From contig CAMZKY010000068.1 in NCBI GenBank assembly GCA_947311455.1, positions 1 through 11,780 of the forward strand: a stretch of DNA of 11,780 nt, in the 5' to 3' direction. The translations under genes and the position numbers were made by a program. Below the pieces are notes generated by a model. The model did no database searches and was not told the origin of the DNA. It worked only from the letters and a program-made list of their open reading frames with translations. Shown piece by piece: positions 1 to 6,834 of this stretch (its first letter is position 1; each line of letters starts with the position of its first letter). This DNA is from an uncultured Marinosulfonomonas sp. Its GTDB lineage: Bacteria; Pseudomonadota; Alphaproteobacteria; Rhodobacterales; Rhodobacteraceae.

Positions 1-56
1 ACTCATTCCTCCCTATATTCTTTGGTAACGCCACAAATCTGCAGGAGGCCATGTGA
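1..56 (+). CDS. C-terminal end of an unidentified protein (partial)
   Basis: One frame is open from the window edge to a TGA at 54-56 and reads SFLPIFFGNATNLQEAM. Bases 1-2 are the end of a split codon. The stop overlaps the ATG of the next small gene as TGATG, and a strong AGGAGG Shine-Dalgarno lies inside the last codons, the usual layout of translationally coupled genes. The visible tail is hydrophobic at first and then polar. It is too short to identify, and I assign no function. It is called a gene because of the overlap geometry rather than any homology. Confidence 0.45.
   Translation, partial: SFLPIFFGNATNLQEAM
43..48 (+). promoter_or_regulatory. Shine-Dalgarno AGGAGG for the 27-residue gene
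   Basis: A perfect AGGAGG sits 7 nt before the ATG at 56. It is the strongest ribosome binding site in the left half of the window. It supports translation of a very short reading frame that would otherwise be easy to dismiss. Confidence 0.65.
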
Positions 57-139
57 TGGAGAATCGAAAAATATCCAATCTGGCATATGTGCTATTGTTC
101 GCGCTAATTCTTTATGTGTCGATCACAGGGGGCGTATAA
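56..139 (+). CDS. 27-residue predicted single-pass membrane peptide
   Basis: The frame encodes MENRKISNLAYVLLFALILY followed by VSITGGV. A short charged N-terminus (E2, R4, K5) precedes an uninterrupted hydrophobic stretch at about residues 9-24, enough for one membrane helix. Evidence that it is real: a perfect AGGAGG at 7 nt spacing, a TGATG overlap with the gene before it, and a TAATG overlap with the XpaC-like gene after it. It would therefore be made in step with a multi-pass membrane protein and could be a small partner subunit of it; that role is inference. I do not recognise the family. It could also be a coupling leader whose translation only serves to load ribosomes onto the next gene. 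Confidence 0.6.
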   Translation: MENRKISNLAYVLLFALILYVSITGGV

Positions 140-1020
140 TGGCCCAACGTTTTCAGGGCGAATTCAGCCGTAGTTCCGCCGGCAAAACCTCGCCCCATGT
201 TAAGCGTTCGAAAAAACTGCGCGTCATTGGCAAAACCCGCTCATGGCTGTTGTTTGTCGCCCCCCTACCCATGGCGATCCGTGCGTTTTTCTTTGACGCT
301 TCCGGCATGGCGATCACATTTGCCGGTTTTGGCGCGCTGATCTTGGCTGCATGGCTGACCCGCGAAGGGCTGATTGCCCAAACGGCCTATGAAGAACGCA
401 AGGTTGCCCGTCGCCCTGCAATTCCACGCAAGATATTCGGCTCGGCATTAACGGGGATTGGCCTGTTTCTAGCCGGATATGCCGAAACCCGCGCCATCTT
501 TGATCCGCTGATTATCGGCGCAATCGGCACGATTTTACACAGCCTGACCTTTGGGTTCGATCCGATGAAAAACAAAGGTATGGAGGGCATCGACGAATAC
601 CAAACCGAACGCGTGGCCCGTGTGGTGGATAAGGGCGAAAAATACCTGGCCGAAATGGCCGACGCGATCAAACGTGCCCGCAACCGCCGCATTGAACAGC
701 GCGTTGCGCAGTTTTCTGACACCGCCCGTGAAATGTTTCGCACCGTTGAAAACGATCCGCGTGATCTGACAGCTGCGCGCAAATATATGGGCGTCTATTT
801 AAAAGGCGCCCGCGATGCGACGGTGAAATTCGCGGACATCTATGCGCACAACCAAGATCAGCAAGCCCTTGCCAATTTTGACGATCTACTGAACGACCTG
901 GAAGAAAATTTTGCCGCCCGCACCGAAAAGCTGCTATTGGACGACAAAAGCGATCTGGACATTGAAATCGAAGTGCTGCGCGACCGCTTGCAACGCGAAG
1001 GCATTGTGATGGGCAAATAG
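139..1020 (+). CDS. XpaC-family membrane protein (5-bromo-4-chloroindolyl phosphate hydrolysis family)
   Basis: A protein of 293 residues. A basic N-terminus (about 1-33, many K/R) is followed by two hydrophobic hairpins: helices near 34-52 and 56-74, then near 99-115 and 119-140. The rest is a soluble, highly charged helical domain. The C-terminal part, from YLKGARDATVKFADIY (220-235) through LLLDDKSDLDIEIEVLRDRL (265-284), fits the XpaC family tail as I know it. The family name comes from a colour assay; it is not evidence that this is a phosphatase. XpaC proteins usually sit beside TelA, as here. The start at 139 follows AGGGGG and overlaps the preceding stop as TAATG. A frame extension back to 22 was rejected because it lacks a ribosome site and reads unlike a protein N-terminus. 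Likely role: membrane anchor of a TelA-linked stress complex (inference). Confidence 0.85.
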   Translation: MAQRFQGEFSRSSAGKTSPHVKRSKKLRVIGKTRSWLLFVAPLPMAIRAFFFDASGMAITFAGFGALILAAWLTREGLIAQTAYEERKVARRPAIPRKIFGSALTGIGLFLAGYAETRAIFDPLIIGAIGTILHSLTFGFDPMKNKGMEGIDEYQTERVARVVDKGEKYLAEMADAIKRARNRRIEQRVAQFSDTAREMFRTVENDPRDLTAARKYMGVYLKGARDATVKFADIYAHNQDQQALANFDDLLNDLEENFAARTEKLLLDDKSDLDIEIEVLRDRLQREGIVMGK

Positions 1021-1044
1021 CCCCATACCTGAAGGAGACATATA

Positions 1045-2235
1045 ATGGGTGAAACTGTACGAGAAAAGGCGGAAAAATCATTGGCCGTATTAGAAGAAGT
1101 GACCGCCGTTGAGCTGGCCGAACCAACGGGTGAGCTGATCGAGCTTGCCGCAGCACCTGCGCCTTTGGCCGTTGAAATTAAAAAACGCATGGATGAAATC
1201 GATATGACCGACACAGGGTCAATCGTGTCGTTCGGCTCTGCCGCCCAAGGCGAATTGCAGGTGATCAGCCAACAAATGCTCGCTGATGTGCGCAACAAAG
1301 ATGTTGGCCCTGCGGGCGACAGCCTGCGCAACATCGTCACCACCATTCGCGGCTTTTCGATTTCCGAACTGGACGTGCGGCGTAAACAATCTTGGTGGGA
1401 AAAACTGCTGGGGCGCAGTGCCCCATTTGCCAAATTTCTTTCGCGGTTTGAAACCGTTCAAGGCCAACTTGATAAAGTTACCGATGATCTACTGGATCAC
1501 GAACACACGCTGCTAAAAGACATCAAAGCACTGGATAAACTTTACGAAAAGACGCTGGATTTTTACGACGAACTGGCGCTTTACATCGCCGCAGGCACCG
1601 AAAAACTGCGCGAACTTGATGAACAAACCATCCCCGCCAAAGCTGCCGAAGTTGACGCCGCGCCAGAAGACAAACAAGTCTTGCAAGCCCAAGAACTGCG
1701 CGATTTACGCGCCGCGCGTGATGATCTGGAACGCCGCGTGCATGATCTGAAACTGACCCGTCAGGTGACCATGCAATCGCTGCCATCCATCCGTCTGGTG
1801 CAGGAAAACGATAAATCCTTGGTCACCAAAATCAATTCCACATTGGTAAACACTGTGCCCCTGTGGGAAACTCAACTGGCGCAAGCCGTCACCATTCAAC
1901 GCTCGGCTGAGGCCGCCGAAGCTGTGCGCGGCGCCAATGATCTGACCAATGAATTGCTAACCGCCAACGCCAAAAATCTACGCCAAGCCAATAAGATGGT
2001 GCGCGAGGAAATGGAACGCGGCGTGTTTGATATCGAGGCGGTGAAAATCGCCAATGCCGAATTGATCGCCACGATCGAGGAAAGCCTGCAAATCGCCGAT
2101 GAAGGTAAAGCCAACCGCGCCAAAGCCGAAGAAGAACTGGAAATAATGGAAAGCGAGCTAAAGAAAACACTAGCCTCGGCCACGGCGCGCGCCAGCAAAA
2201 CCGGCAACAACATCGCCGACGCAGCCAGCCGCTAG
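1045..2235 (+). CDS. telA: TelA-family toxic anion resistance protein
   Basis: A protein of 396 residues, the usual size for the TelA family (tellurite/toxic anion resistance, PF05816). It has no signal peptide or membrane helix and is mostly charged helix, with coiled-coil-like stretches at about 130-240 and 285-375. The diagnostic segment is at about 246-277: PSIRLVQENDKSLVTKINST, then VNTVPLWETQ, matching the family pattern of IRLIQ, a run of polar residues and IPLW. Family members are linked to tellurite, antimicrobial and envelope stress resistance, but the biochemical activity is unknown. It starts 24 nt after the XpaC-like gene behind a strong AAGGAG at 7 nt. XpaC plus TelA is a recurrent gene pair and probably forms a cytoplasmic scaffold on a membrane partner (inference). 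Confidence 0.88.
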   Translation: MGETVREKAEKSLAVLEEVTAVELAEPTGELIELAAAPAPLAVEIKKRMDEIDMTDTGSIVSFGSAAQGELQVISQQMLADVRNKDVGPAGDSLRNIVTTIRGFSISELDVRRKQSWWEKLLGRSAPFAKFLSRFETVQGQLDKVTDDLLDHEHTLLKDIKALDKLYEKTLDFYDELALYIAAGTEKLRELDEQTIPAKAAEVDAAPEDKQVLQAQELRDLRAARDDLERRVHDLKLTRQVTMQSLPSIRLVQENDKSLVTKINSTLVNTVPLWETQLAQAVTIQRSAEAAEAVRGANDLTNELLTANAKNLRQANKMVREEMERGVFDIEAVKIANAELIATIEESLQIADEGKANRAKAEEELEIMESELKKTLASATARASKTGNNIADAASR

Positions 2236-2244
2236 GGCGATTAA

Positions 2245-3186
2245 ATGACCCGACGGCGCACGATCAACGGTTTAATTCTGGCTGCCAGCCTAACCATGCT
2301 GACAGCCTGCGAAACCCGTGCGCCGTTAAAACCACCCCCGACAACCACGCCCAACGAACGCCCAACCGCCACACCCCGATCCGCAGCCAGCCAGAAAATG
2401 CAGGCCTATTACAGCACCATGCAGGCTGATCTGTTAACCCGTGGTCTGTTGCGCGGTGACACGGGCGCAGCCCTGCCGTTTTCCGCCGATGAACTGGTCG
2501 ATAACTTTCTGACCATCGCAATGTTTAGCGAAAACACCTTTGACAGTGGCCGCATTGTGGCCCAAAATACCCCAAGCCCCCTGCGCCGTTGGCAATCCCC
2601 CCTACGCGTGCATCTGGAATTTGGCCCCTCGGTGCCCTTTGCCCAACGCGAGCAGGATCGCAAATCGATCCGCAGATATTACGCAAAACTGGCGCGTCTT
2701 ACGGGGCTATCCATCCGCCTGACCGATAGCGATCCAAACGTCTTTGTCTTGATCCTGAACCAGGACGAACGAACCGGCGCACGCCCTTTGCTAACCCGCC
2801 TGATCCCGTCTATTTCAAACACCACCGCGCAAATCGTCACCGGTATGGATCGCTCGAACCCGTGCATCACCTTTTCGTTCTCGGACAATATCGCCAGCGC
2901 TGCCTATACCCGAACCGTCGCGGTGATCCGCGGCGAACTCCCCGACAGATTGCGCAAATCCTGCTTTCAGGAAGAGCTGGCACAAGGTTTGGGCCTAATG
3001 AATGACAGCGACGCTGCACGCCCATCGATATTTAATGACGATGAGGAGTTTTCATTGCTGACAAAACATGATGAACTGCTGCTGAAAATTCTATACGATA
3101 AACGGCTGCGCGCTGGTATTGATCAAAGAACCGCGCGCCCGATTGTAAAACAGATTGTAGCGGGGCTGCTGGGTGGCCCTGTGTGA
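2245..3186 (+). CDS. DUF2927-family lipoprotein
   Basis: A protein of 313 residues. The N-terminus has a basic start (MTRRR), a hydrophobic core and a lipobox LTAC with Cys22, so it should be lipidated and held on the periplasmic side. A proline/threonine-rich linker follows (about 26-48). The folded part has two cysteines (C207, C240) that could pair, and a conserved-looking core EELAQGLGLMND (243-254), then RPSIFND and LLTKHDELLLKILYDKRLRAGI (about 259-292). I recognise this as the DUF2927 family, common in Rhodobacterales. The EELAQ segment sits where a HExxH zinc-protease motif would be expected, but both histidines are absent, so protease activity is unlikely. It starts 9 nt after telA; its AGGG ribosome site overlaps the telA stop, suggesting coupled translation. 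It would be the only periplasm-facing lipoprotein of the cluster. Confidence 0.85.
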   Translation: MTRRRTINGLILAASLTMLTACETRAPLKPPPTTTPNERPTATPRSAASQKMQAYYSTMQADLLTRGLLRGDTGAALPFSADELVDNFLTIAMFSENTFDSGRIVAQNTPSPLRRWQSPLRVHLEFGPSVPFAQREQDRKSIRRYYAKLARLTGLSIRLTDSDPNVFVLILNQDERTGARPLLTRLIPSISNTTAQIVTGMDRSNPCITFSFSDNIASAAYTRTVAVIRGELPDRLRKSCFQEELAQGLGLMNDSDAARPSIFNDDEEFSLLTKHDELLLKILYDKRLRAGIDQRTARPIVKQIVAGLLGGPV

Positions 3187-3213
3187 ATGAACACTACATA
3201 AGGACAGATTATT

Positions 3214-4335
3214 ATGGGTATTTTTGATTTCCTAACTGGCGAATTTATCGACGTCATCCACGGGGTCGACGATACGCGCGATACGCTCGTTTGGCGGTTT
3301 GAACGTGAAGACCACGAAATCAAATACGGTGCCAAACTCACGGTGCGCGAAGGCCAGGCGGCAGTGTTCATTCACGAAGGCCAGCTTGCCGATGTGTTTA
3401 CTCCCGGCCTTTACATGCTGGAAACCAACAACATGCCGATCCTGACCACGCTGCAACATTGGGATCACGGCTTTGAAAGCCCGTTCAAATCCGAGGTGTA
3501 TTTCGTTAACACCACGCGGTTCTCCGATCTGAAATGGGGCACCAAAAACCCGATCATCTGCCGCGATCCCGAATTTGGCCCCGTACGCATCCGCGCCTAT
3601 GGCACGTATACGGTCAGGGTGTCTGATCCGGCGCGTTTCCTTACAGAAATCGTCGGCACTGACGGCGAATTCACCATGGATGAAATCAGCTACCAGGTGC
3701 GCAACATCATCGTGCAGGAGTTCTCTCGTGTCATTGCCCGCAGCGGGATTCCCGTGCTGGACATGGCCGCCAACACCGCCGATCTGGGCAAACTTGTTGC
3801 CGCCGAAATCTCTGGCACACTGGAGCAATACGGTCTGGAAATCCCCGAGCTTTACATCGAAAACATCTCGCTCCCGCCAGCGGTCGAGGCCGCAATGGAC
3901 AAACGCACCTCCATCGGTATTGTCGGCGATCTGGGTAAATATACCCAGTTTTCCGCCGCCGAAGCCATGACAAGTGCCGCCAACAATCCAAATGGTGGTG
4001 GTGGCATGGGCGCTGGCCTTGGAATGGGGCTGGGCATGGCCATGGCGCAAAATATGCAAAACGGCCCGCAAAACAGCCCTTGGGGCACACCTGTGCAGCA
4101 CGCCGCACCAACGCCACCACCGCCCCCCGTTGAAAAAGTCTGGCACATCGCCAAAGACGGCCAAACCACGGGGCCATATTCGCGCGCCTCGCTGGGGCGT
4201 ATGGCGTCTGATGGAACCCTTACCCGCCAAACCCATGTTTGGTCCGCCGGCCAAGACGGCTGGAAAACCGCCAATGACGTGGACGAACTCGCACAGCTGT
4301 TCACCGTCATGCCCCCACCCCCGCCCGCCGGATAA
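3214..4335 (+). CDS. SPFH-domain (YdjI/virion-core-like) protein with C-terminal GYF_2 domain
   Basis: A protein of 373 residues without a signal peptide. Residues about 20-245 form an SPFH/stomatin-like domain of the YdjI or 'virion core protein' type (GQAAVFIHEGQLADVFTPGL at 47-65, the RAYGTYTVRVSDPARF segment, QVRNIIVQEFSRVI, and LEQYGLEIPELYIENISLPP). A Gly/Met/Asn-rich flexible linker follows (about 257-290), then a proline run at 301-305. A GYF_2 domain occupies about 308-363 (W310, G320-P321-Y322, W343, W350). The chain ends in PPPPPAG. SPFH proteins assemble at membranes in rings or microdomains; Bacillus YdjI is part of the PspA envelope-stress system. GYF domains bind proline-rich peptides. 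The start follows AAGGA at 9 nt. The next gene encodes a zinc-ribbon membrane protein, the same pairing as YdjI with YdjG. Confidence 0.88.
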   Translation: MGIFDFLTGEFIDVIHGVDDTRDTLVWRFEREDHEIKYGAKLTVREGQAAVFIHEGQLADVFTPGLYMLETNNMPILTTLQHWDHGFESPFKSEVYFVNTTRFSDLKWGTKNPIICRDPEFGPVRIRAYGTYTVRVSDPARFLTEIVGTDGEFTMDEISYQVRNIIVQEFSRVIARSGIPVLDMAANTADLGKLVAAEISGTLEQYGLEIPELYIENISLPPAVEAAMDKRTSIGIVGDLGKYTQFSAAEAMTSAANNPNGGGGMGAGLGMGLGMAMAQNMQNGPQNSPWGTPVQHAAPTPPPPPVEKVWHIAKDGQTTGPYSRASLGRMASDGTLTRQTHVWSAGQDGWKTANDVDELAQLFTVMPPPPPAG

Positions 4336-4366
4336 TCCGCTTCTTCTTTTCATAAATATCCCCGCC

Positions 4367-4371
4367 GGAGG
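4367..4371 (+). promoter_or_regulatory. Shine-Dalgarno GGAGG selecting a TTG start
   Basis: GGAGG ends 11 nt before TTG at 4383. No ATG or GTG occurs in that frame between the site and the first zinc cysteines, so this site supports the TTG as the start of the zinc-ribbon gene. The spacing is on the long side. Confidence 0.5.
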
Positions 4372-4382
4372 CATAGAATCTC

Positions 4383-5489
4383 TTGTCTGAAACACCCCAA
4401 CCACAGGCCCCCGCACAGGAACATCGCTTCCCCTGCGATCAATGCGGGGCCGACTATCGCTTTGCCCCCGGCCACGACAGCCTGATCTGCGATTTCTGCG
4501 GTAATGAACGGACACTGAATGACGATGTCGAAGGTGCCATTCGCGAACTGGATTTTCGCGATGCTTTAAATGCGGCGCTGCCGGCATCAGAAACCGAAGA
4601 CACCCGCTCAACTCAATGCCCCAACTGCGCGGCAGTGTTTGAATTCGATCCAGCTATCCACGCCGCTGAATGCCCGTTCTGCGCCACCCCCGTGGTGACG
4701 GACACAGGCGTAAACCGACAGATCAAACCAAAGGCGGTTTTGCCCTTCAGCCTTGACGAAAACACCGCCCGCGATGCGCTTTCCGATTGGCTCGGCGGGC
4801 TGTGGTTTGCCCCCAATGGCGTCAAACAATACGCCCGCAAAGGGCGTAAATTGCAGGGCACCTATGTGCCCTACTGGACATATGACGCCGATACAAAAAG
4901 CCGCTATTCCGGCTCACGCGGGACAGTTTATTATACCACCCGCACCGTAATGCGCGACGGCAAACGCACGCAGGTGCGCGAACAGAAAGTCCGCTGGACG
5001 CCGGTTTCAGGCCGCGTTGCACGCTTCTTTGACGATATTTTGATTCTGGCCTCACGCTCGCTTCCGAAAAAATACACCGATGCGCTGGAACCATGGGATT
5101 TGTCCGAACTAGAGCCTTACCGCCCCGAATATCTGGCTGGATTTCGCGCCGAGGGCTACACCGTGCAACTGGACGAAGGCTATTCCGAGGCTCGCGCCCG
5201 CATGGACAGGATCATCACCCGTGACGTGAAATTCGACATAGGAGGCGATCGCCAACGCATCCACGGCATTGAAACCGCAATCAAGGACGTGACCTTCAAA
5301 CACATCCTGCTGCCAGTCTGGCTGGCCGCCTATAAATACCGCGGCAAAAGCTTTCGCTTTGTAATCAACGGGCGCACAGGGCGGGTGCAGGGCGAACGCC
5401 CCTATTCCGCGTGGAAAATCACCTTCGCAGTTTTGGCCGTGGCGGTTTTTGCGGGTGTCGCAGGATATTACATTGCCCAAAACCAGTAA
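4383..5489 (+). CDS. Double zinc-ribbon protein with C-terminal membrane helix (YdjG-like, TFIIB-type zinc ribbon)
   Basis: A protein of 368 residues starting at TTG. Two CxxC-CxxC zinc ribbons are visible: C18/C21 with C36/C39, and C79/C82 with C97/C100. A mixed middle domain follows (about 115-335: PYWTYDADTKSRYSG, then LPVWLAAYKYRGKSFRFVIN at 310-329, ending in NGRTGRVQGERPYS). One hydrophobic helix at about 344-364 ends just before the C-terminus, so this is probably a tail-anchored, mainly cytoplasmic protein. Homologues are often labelled 'primosomal protein N' or helicase' because of the zinc ribbon; no helicase motifs are present, so that name should not be used. The pairing with an SPFH protein resembles YdjG with YdjI in Bacillus, where the zinc protein recruits partners to the membrane. 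Its 3' end overlaps the next gene by 17 nt. Confidence 0.83.
   Translation: MSETPQPQAPAQEHRFPCDQCGADYRFAPGHDSLICDFCGNERTLNDDVEGAIRELDFRDALNAALPASETEDTRSTQCPNCAAVFEFDPAIHAAECPFCATPVVTDTGVNRQIKPKAVLPFSLDENTARDALSDWLGGLWFAPNGVKQYARKGRKLQGTYVPYWTYDADTKSRYSGSRGTVYYTTRTVMRDGKRTQVREQKVRWTPVSGRVARFFDDILILASRSLPKKYTDALEPWDLSELEPYRPEYLAGFRAEGYTVQLDEGYSEARARMDRIITRDVKFDIGGDRQRIHGIETAIKDVTFKHILLPVWLAAYKYRGKSFRFVINGRTGRVQGERPYSAWKITFAVLAVAVFAGVAGYYIAQNQ
5462..5465 (+). promoter_or_regulatory. Shine-Dalgarno AGGA selecting the TTG start at 5473
   Basis: AGGA lies 7 nt before TTG 5473, inside the last codons of the zinc-ribbon gene. It favours this start over the in-frame TTG at 5449 and GTG at 5455, which have no such site and would add eight residues unlike a kinase N-terminus. 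Confidence 0.55.
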
Positions 5490-6405
5490 TCCGCAAATCC
5501 TCTGTTGTGGCGAGGCCCTGATCGATCTGATCCCCGATAGCACCACTATCACCCCCGTTTCGGGCGGTGGCGTCTTTAATACCGCTATTGCCCTTGGCCG
5601 CCTTGATATCCCCACCGGTTATTTCGGTGCGATTTCCACCGATACATACGGCGGCCAACTTACGAATGACCTTGCACAAAGCACTGTCAGCACCACCCTG
5701 TGCCCCCGTGTTGATCGCCCCACCACCTTGGCCCATGTCACGCTGGAAAATGGCCATGCCAGCTATCACTTCGAGGATGAAAATAGCGCCGGGCGGATGC
5801 TCTCCATCGATGATCTCCCGCCCTTGCCCGATCAGATCACAGCCTTGTTTTTCGGTGGCATCTCTCTAACGTCAGACCCCAGCGCCAGCGCCTATGAAAC
5901 CCTGCTCAATCAAAACAGCGCGCGGCTGATTATGATCGACCCCAACATCCGCCCCATGTTCATCAGCGATGAACTCGCCTACCGCGCCCGCCTTATGCGG
6001 ATGCTCTCCAAGGCCGATATTATCAAAATGTCCGACGAAGACTTGAACTGGCTCACCCCCGAAACTCGGCCCGAGCAACACATGCAACGCTTTATCACCA
6101 TGGGCGCAAAGCTCGCCATTCTAACCAAAGGGGCAGACGGGGCCACCGCCTACACAGCACAGCACAAAGTCACAATCAAAGCCCCCGCAACCACTGTAAT
6201 CGACACCATCGGCGCAGGGGATACCTTCAATGCCGGTATCCTGTCCGCTTTGTTTGATCTGGATAAGCTCACCAAATCCAGCCTAGCAACCCTCACCAAA
6301 TCCAACCTCACCACCCTTCTTACCACCGCCACCCACGCCGCCGCGATCACTGTGTCGCGCCAAGGTGCAAATCCCCCAACGAAAGCAGAATTATGCGCGC
6401 CCTGA
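5473..6405 (+). CDS. PfkB-family carbohydrate kinase, probable fructokinase
   Basis: A protein of 310 residues from the TTG at 5473. The N-terminus ILCCGEALIDLIPD and the segment GGVFNTAIALGRLDIPTGYF fit the PfkB/ribokinase fold sugar-binding region. Near the C-terminus IDTIGAGDTFNAG (from about residue 243) is the PfkB signature 2, with D250 in GAGD as the expected catalytic base and the GAG as anion hole. These kinases use ATP to phosphorylate sugars; fructose is the likeliest substrate by overall resemblance to bacterial fructokinases, but the sequence does not settle this. Length is typical. After the signature there is an odd eight-residue tandem duplication (LTKSSLAT, LTKSNLTT). The gene overlaps its upstream neighbour by 17 nt and dtd by 13 nt, so it is very probably cotranscribed with both. 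Confidence 0.87.
   Translation: MPKTSNPQILCCGEALIDLIPDSTTITPVSGGGVFNTAIALGRLDIPTGYFGAISTDTYGGQLTNDLAQSTVSTTLCPRVDRPTTLAHVTLENGHASYHFEDENSAGRMLSIDDLPPLPDQITALFFGGISLTSDPSASAYETLLNQNSARLIMIDPNIRPMFISDELAYRARLMRMLSKADIIKMSDEDLNWLTPETRPEQHMQRFITMGAKLAILTKGADGATAYTAQHKVTIKAPATTVIDTIGAGDTFNAGILSALFDLDKLTKSSLATLTKSNLTTLLTTATHAAAITVSRQGANPPTKAELCAP
6268..6315 (+). repeat. In-frame 24-bp tandem duplication inside the sugar kinase gene
   Basis: Two adjacent 24-bp units (6268-6291 and 6292-6315) both begin CTCACCAAATCCA and differ at four positions. They encode LTKSSLAT and LTKSNLTT. The duplication keeps the frame and lies between the GAGD helix and the last conserved helix, a place where loops vary in length. 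Confidence 0.75.
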
Positions 6406-6830
6406 TTCAACGTGTCACCCACGCCTCTGTCACAGTCGATAATAAAACTATCGGCGAAATTGCCCACGGGCTGCTGATCCTCGTCTGTGCCATGCAAGAC
6501 GACACCCAAGCCAACGCCAACAAACTTGCCGCAAAAATCGCCAAACTACGCATTTTTCAAGACGATAACGGCAAAATGAACCGATCACTGCAGGATACCA
6601 ACGGAAGCGCCCTGATCGTCAGCCAGTTTACCCTTGCCGCCGATACCTCAAGCGGTAACCGCCCGGGGTTTTCAACAGCTGCCCGCCCGGAACAGGGCCG
6701 CGATCTCTACGAACATTTTACCACCCAAATCCAAACCCACGGCATCCAGACGGCAACTGGCGAATTTGGCGCTGATATGGCCGTCACCCTTACCAATGAC
6801 GGGCCAGTCACAATCTGGATGGAATTCTAG
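6393..6830 (+). CDS. dtd: D-aminoacyl-tRNA deacylase
   Basis: A protein of 145 residues, the standard length for the DTD family. It removes D-amino acids wrongly attached to tRNA and recycles both, in the cytoplasm. Diagnostic motifs are present: MRALIQRVTHASVTVDN at the N-terminus, SQFTL at 77-81 (Thr80 at the usual active-site position), GNRPGFSTAARPE at 88-100, and NDGPVT at 135-140, which holds the Gly-cis-Pro pair (G137-P138) used for chiral proofreading. All key residues are intact, so it should be functional. The start codon lies inside the end of the kinase gene (13-nt overlap) with only a weak purine-rich stretch before it, suggesting coupled translation. It is the last + gene before a spacer with strong hairpins. 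Confidence 0.95.
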   Translation: MRALIQRVTHASVTVDNKTIGEIAHGLLILVCAMQDDTQANANKLAAKIAKLRIFQDDNGKMNRSLQDTNGSALIVSQFTLAADTSSGNRPGFSTAARPEQGRDLYEHFTTQIQTHGIQTATGEFGADMAVTLTNDGPVTIWMEF

Positions 6831-6834
6831 GACG

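Noticed and set aside
22..138. N-terminal extension of the XpaC-like gene back to ATG/GTG-type start at 22
   Set aside because: No ribosome site, residues unlike a protein N-terminus, and the stretch is better explained by the upstream gene end plus the 27-residue gene in other frames.
4325..4350. Terminator after the SPFH gene (CGGA/TCCG followed by a T-rich stretch)
   Set aside because: The stem is only four pairs and the T-rich stretch is broken by C; the next gene follows with its own ribosome site, so readthrough is more likely.
3232..4611. Long open minus frame (459 codons) antisense to the SPFH gene
   Set aside because: It mirrors the SPFH and zinc-ribbon genes, is rich in His/Arg/Gly as expected of a shadow of GC-biased codons, and shows no motif.
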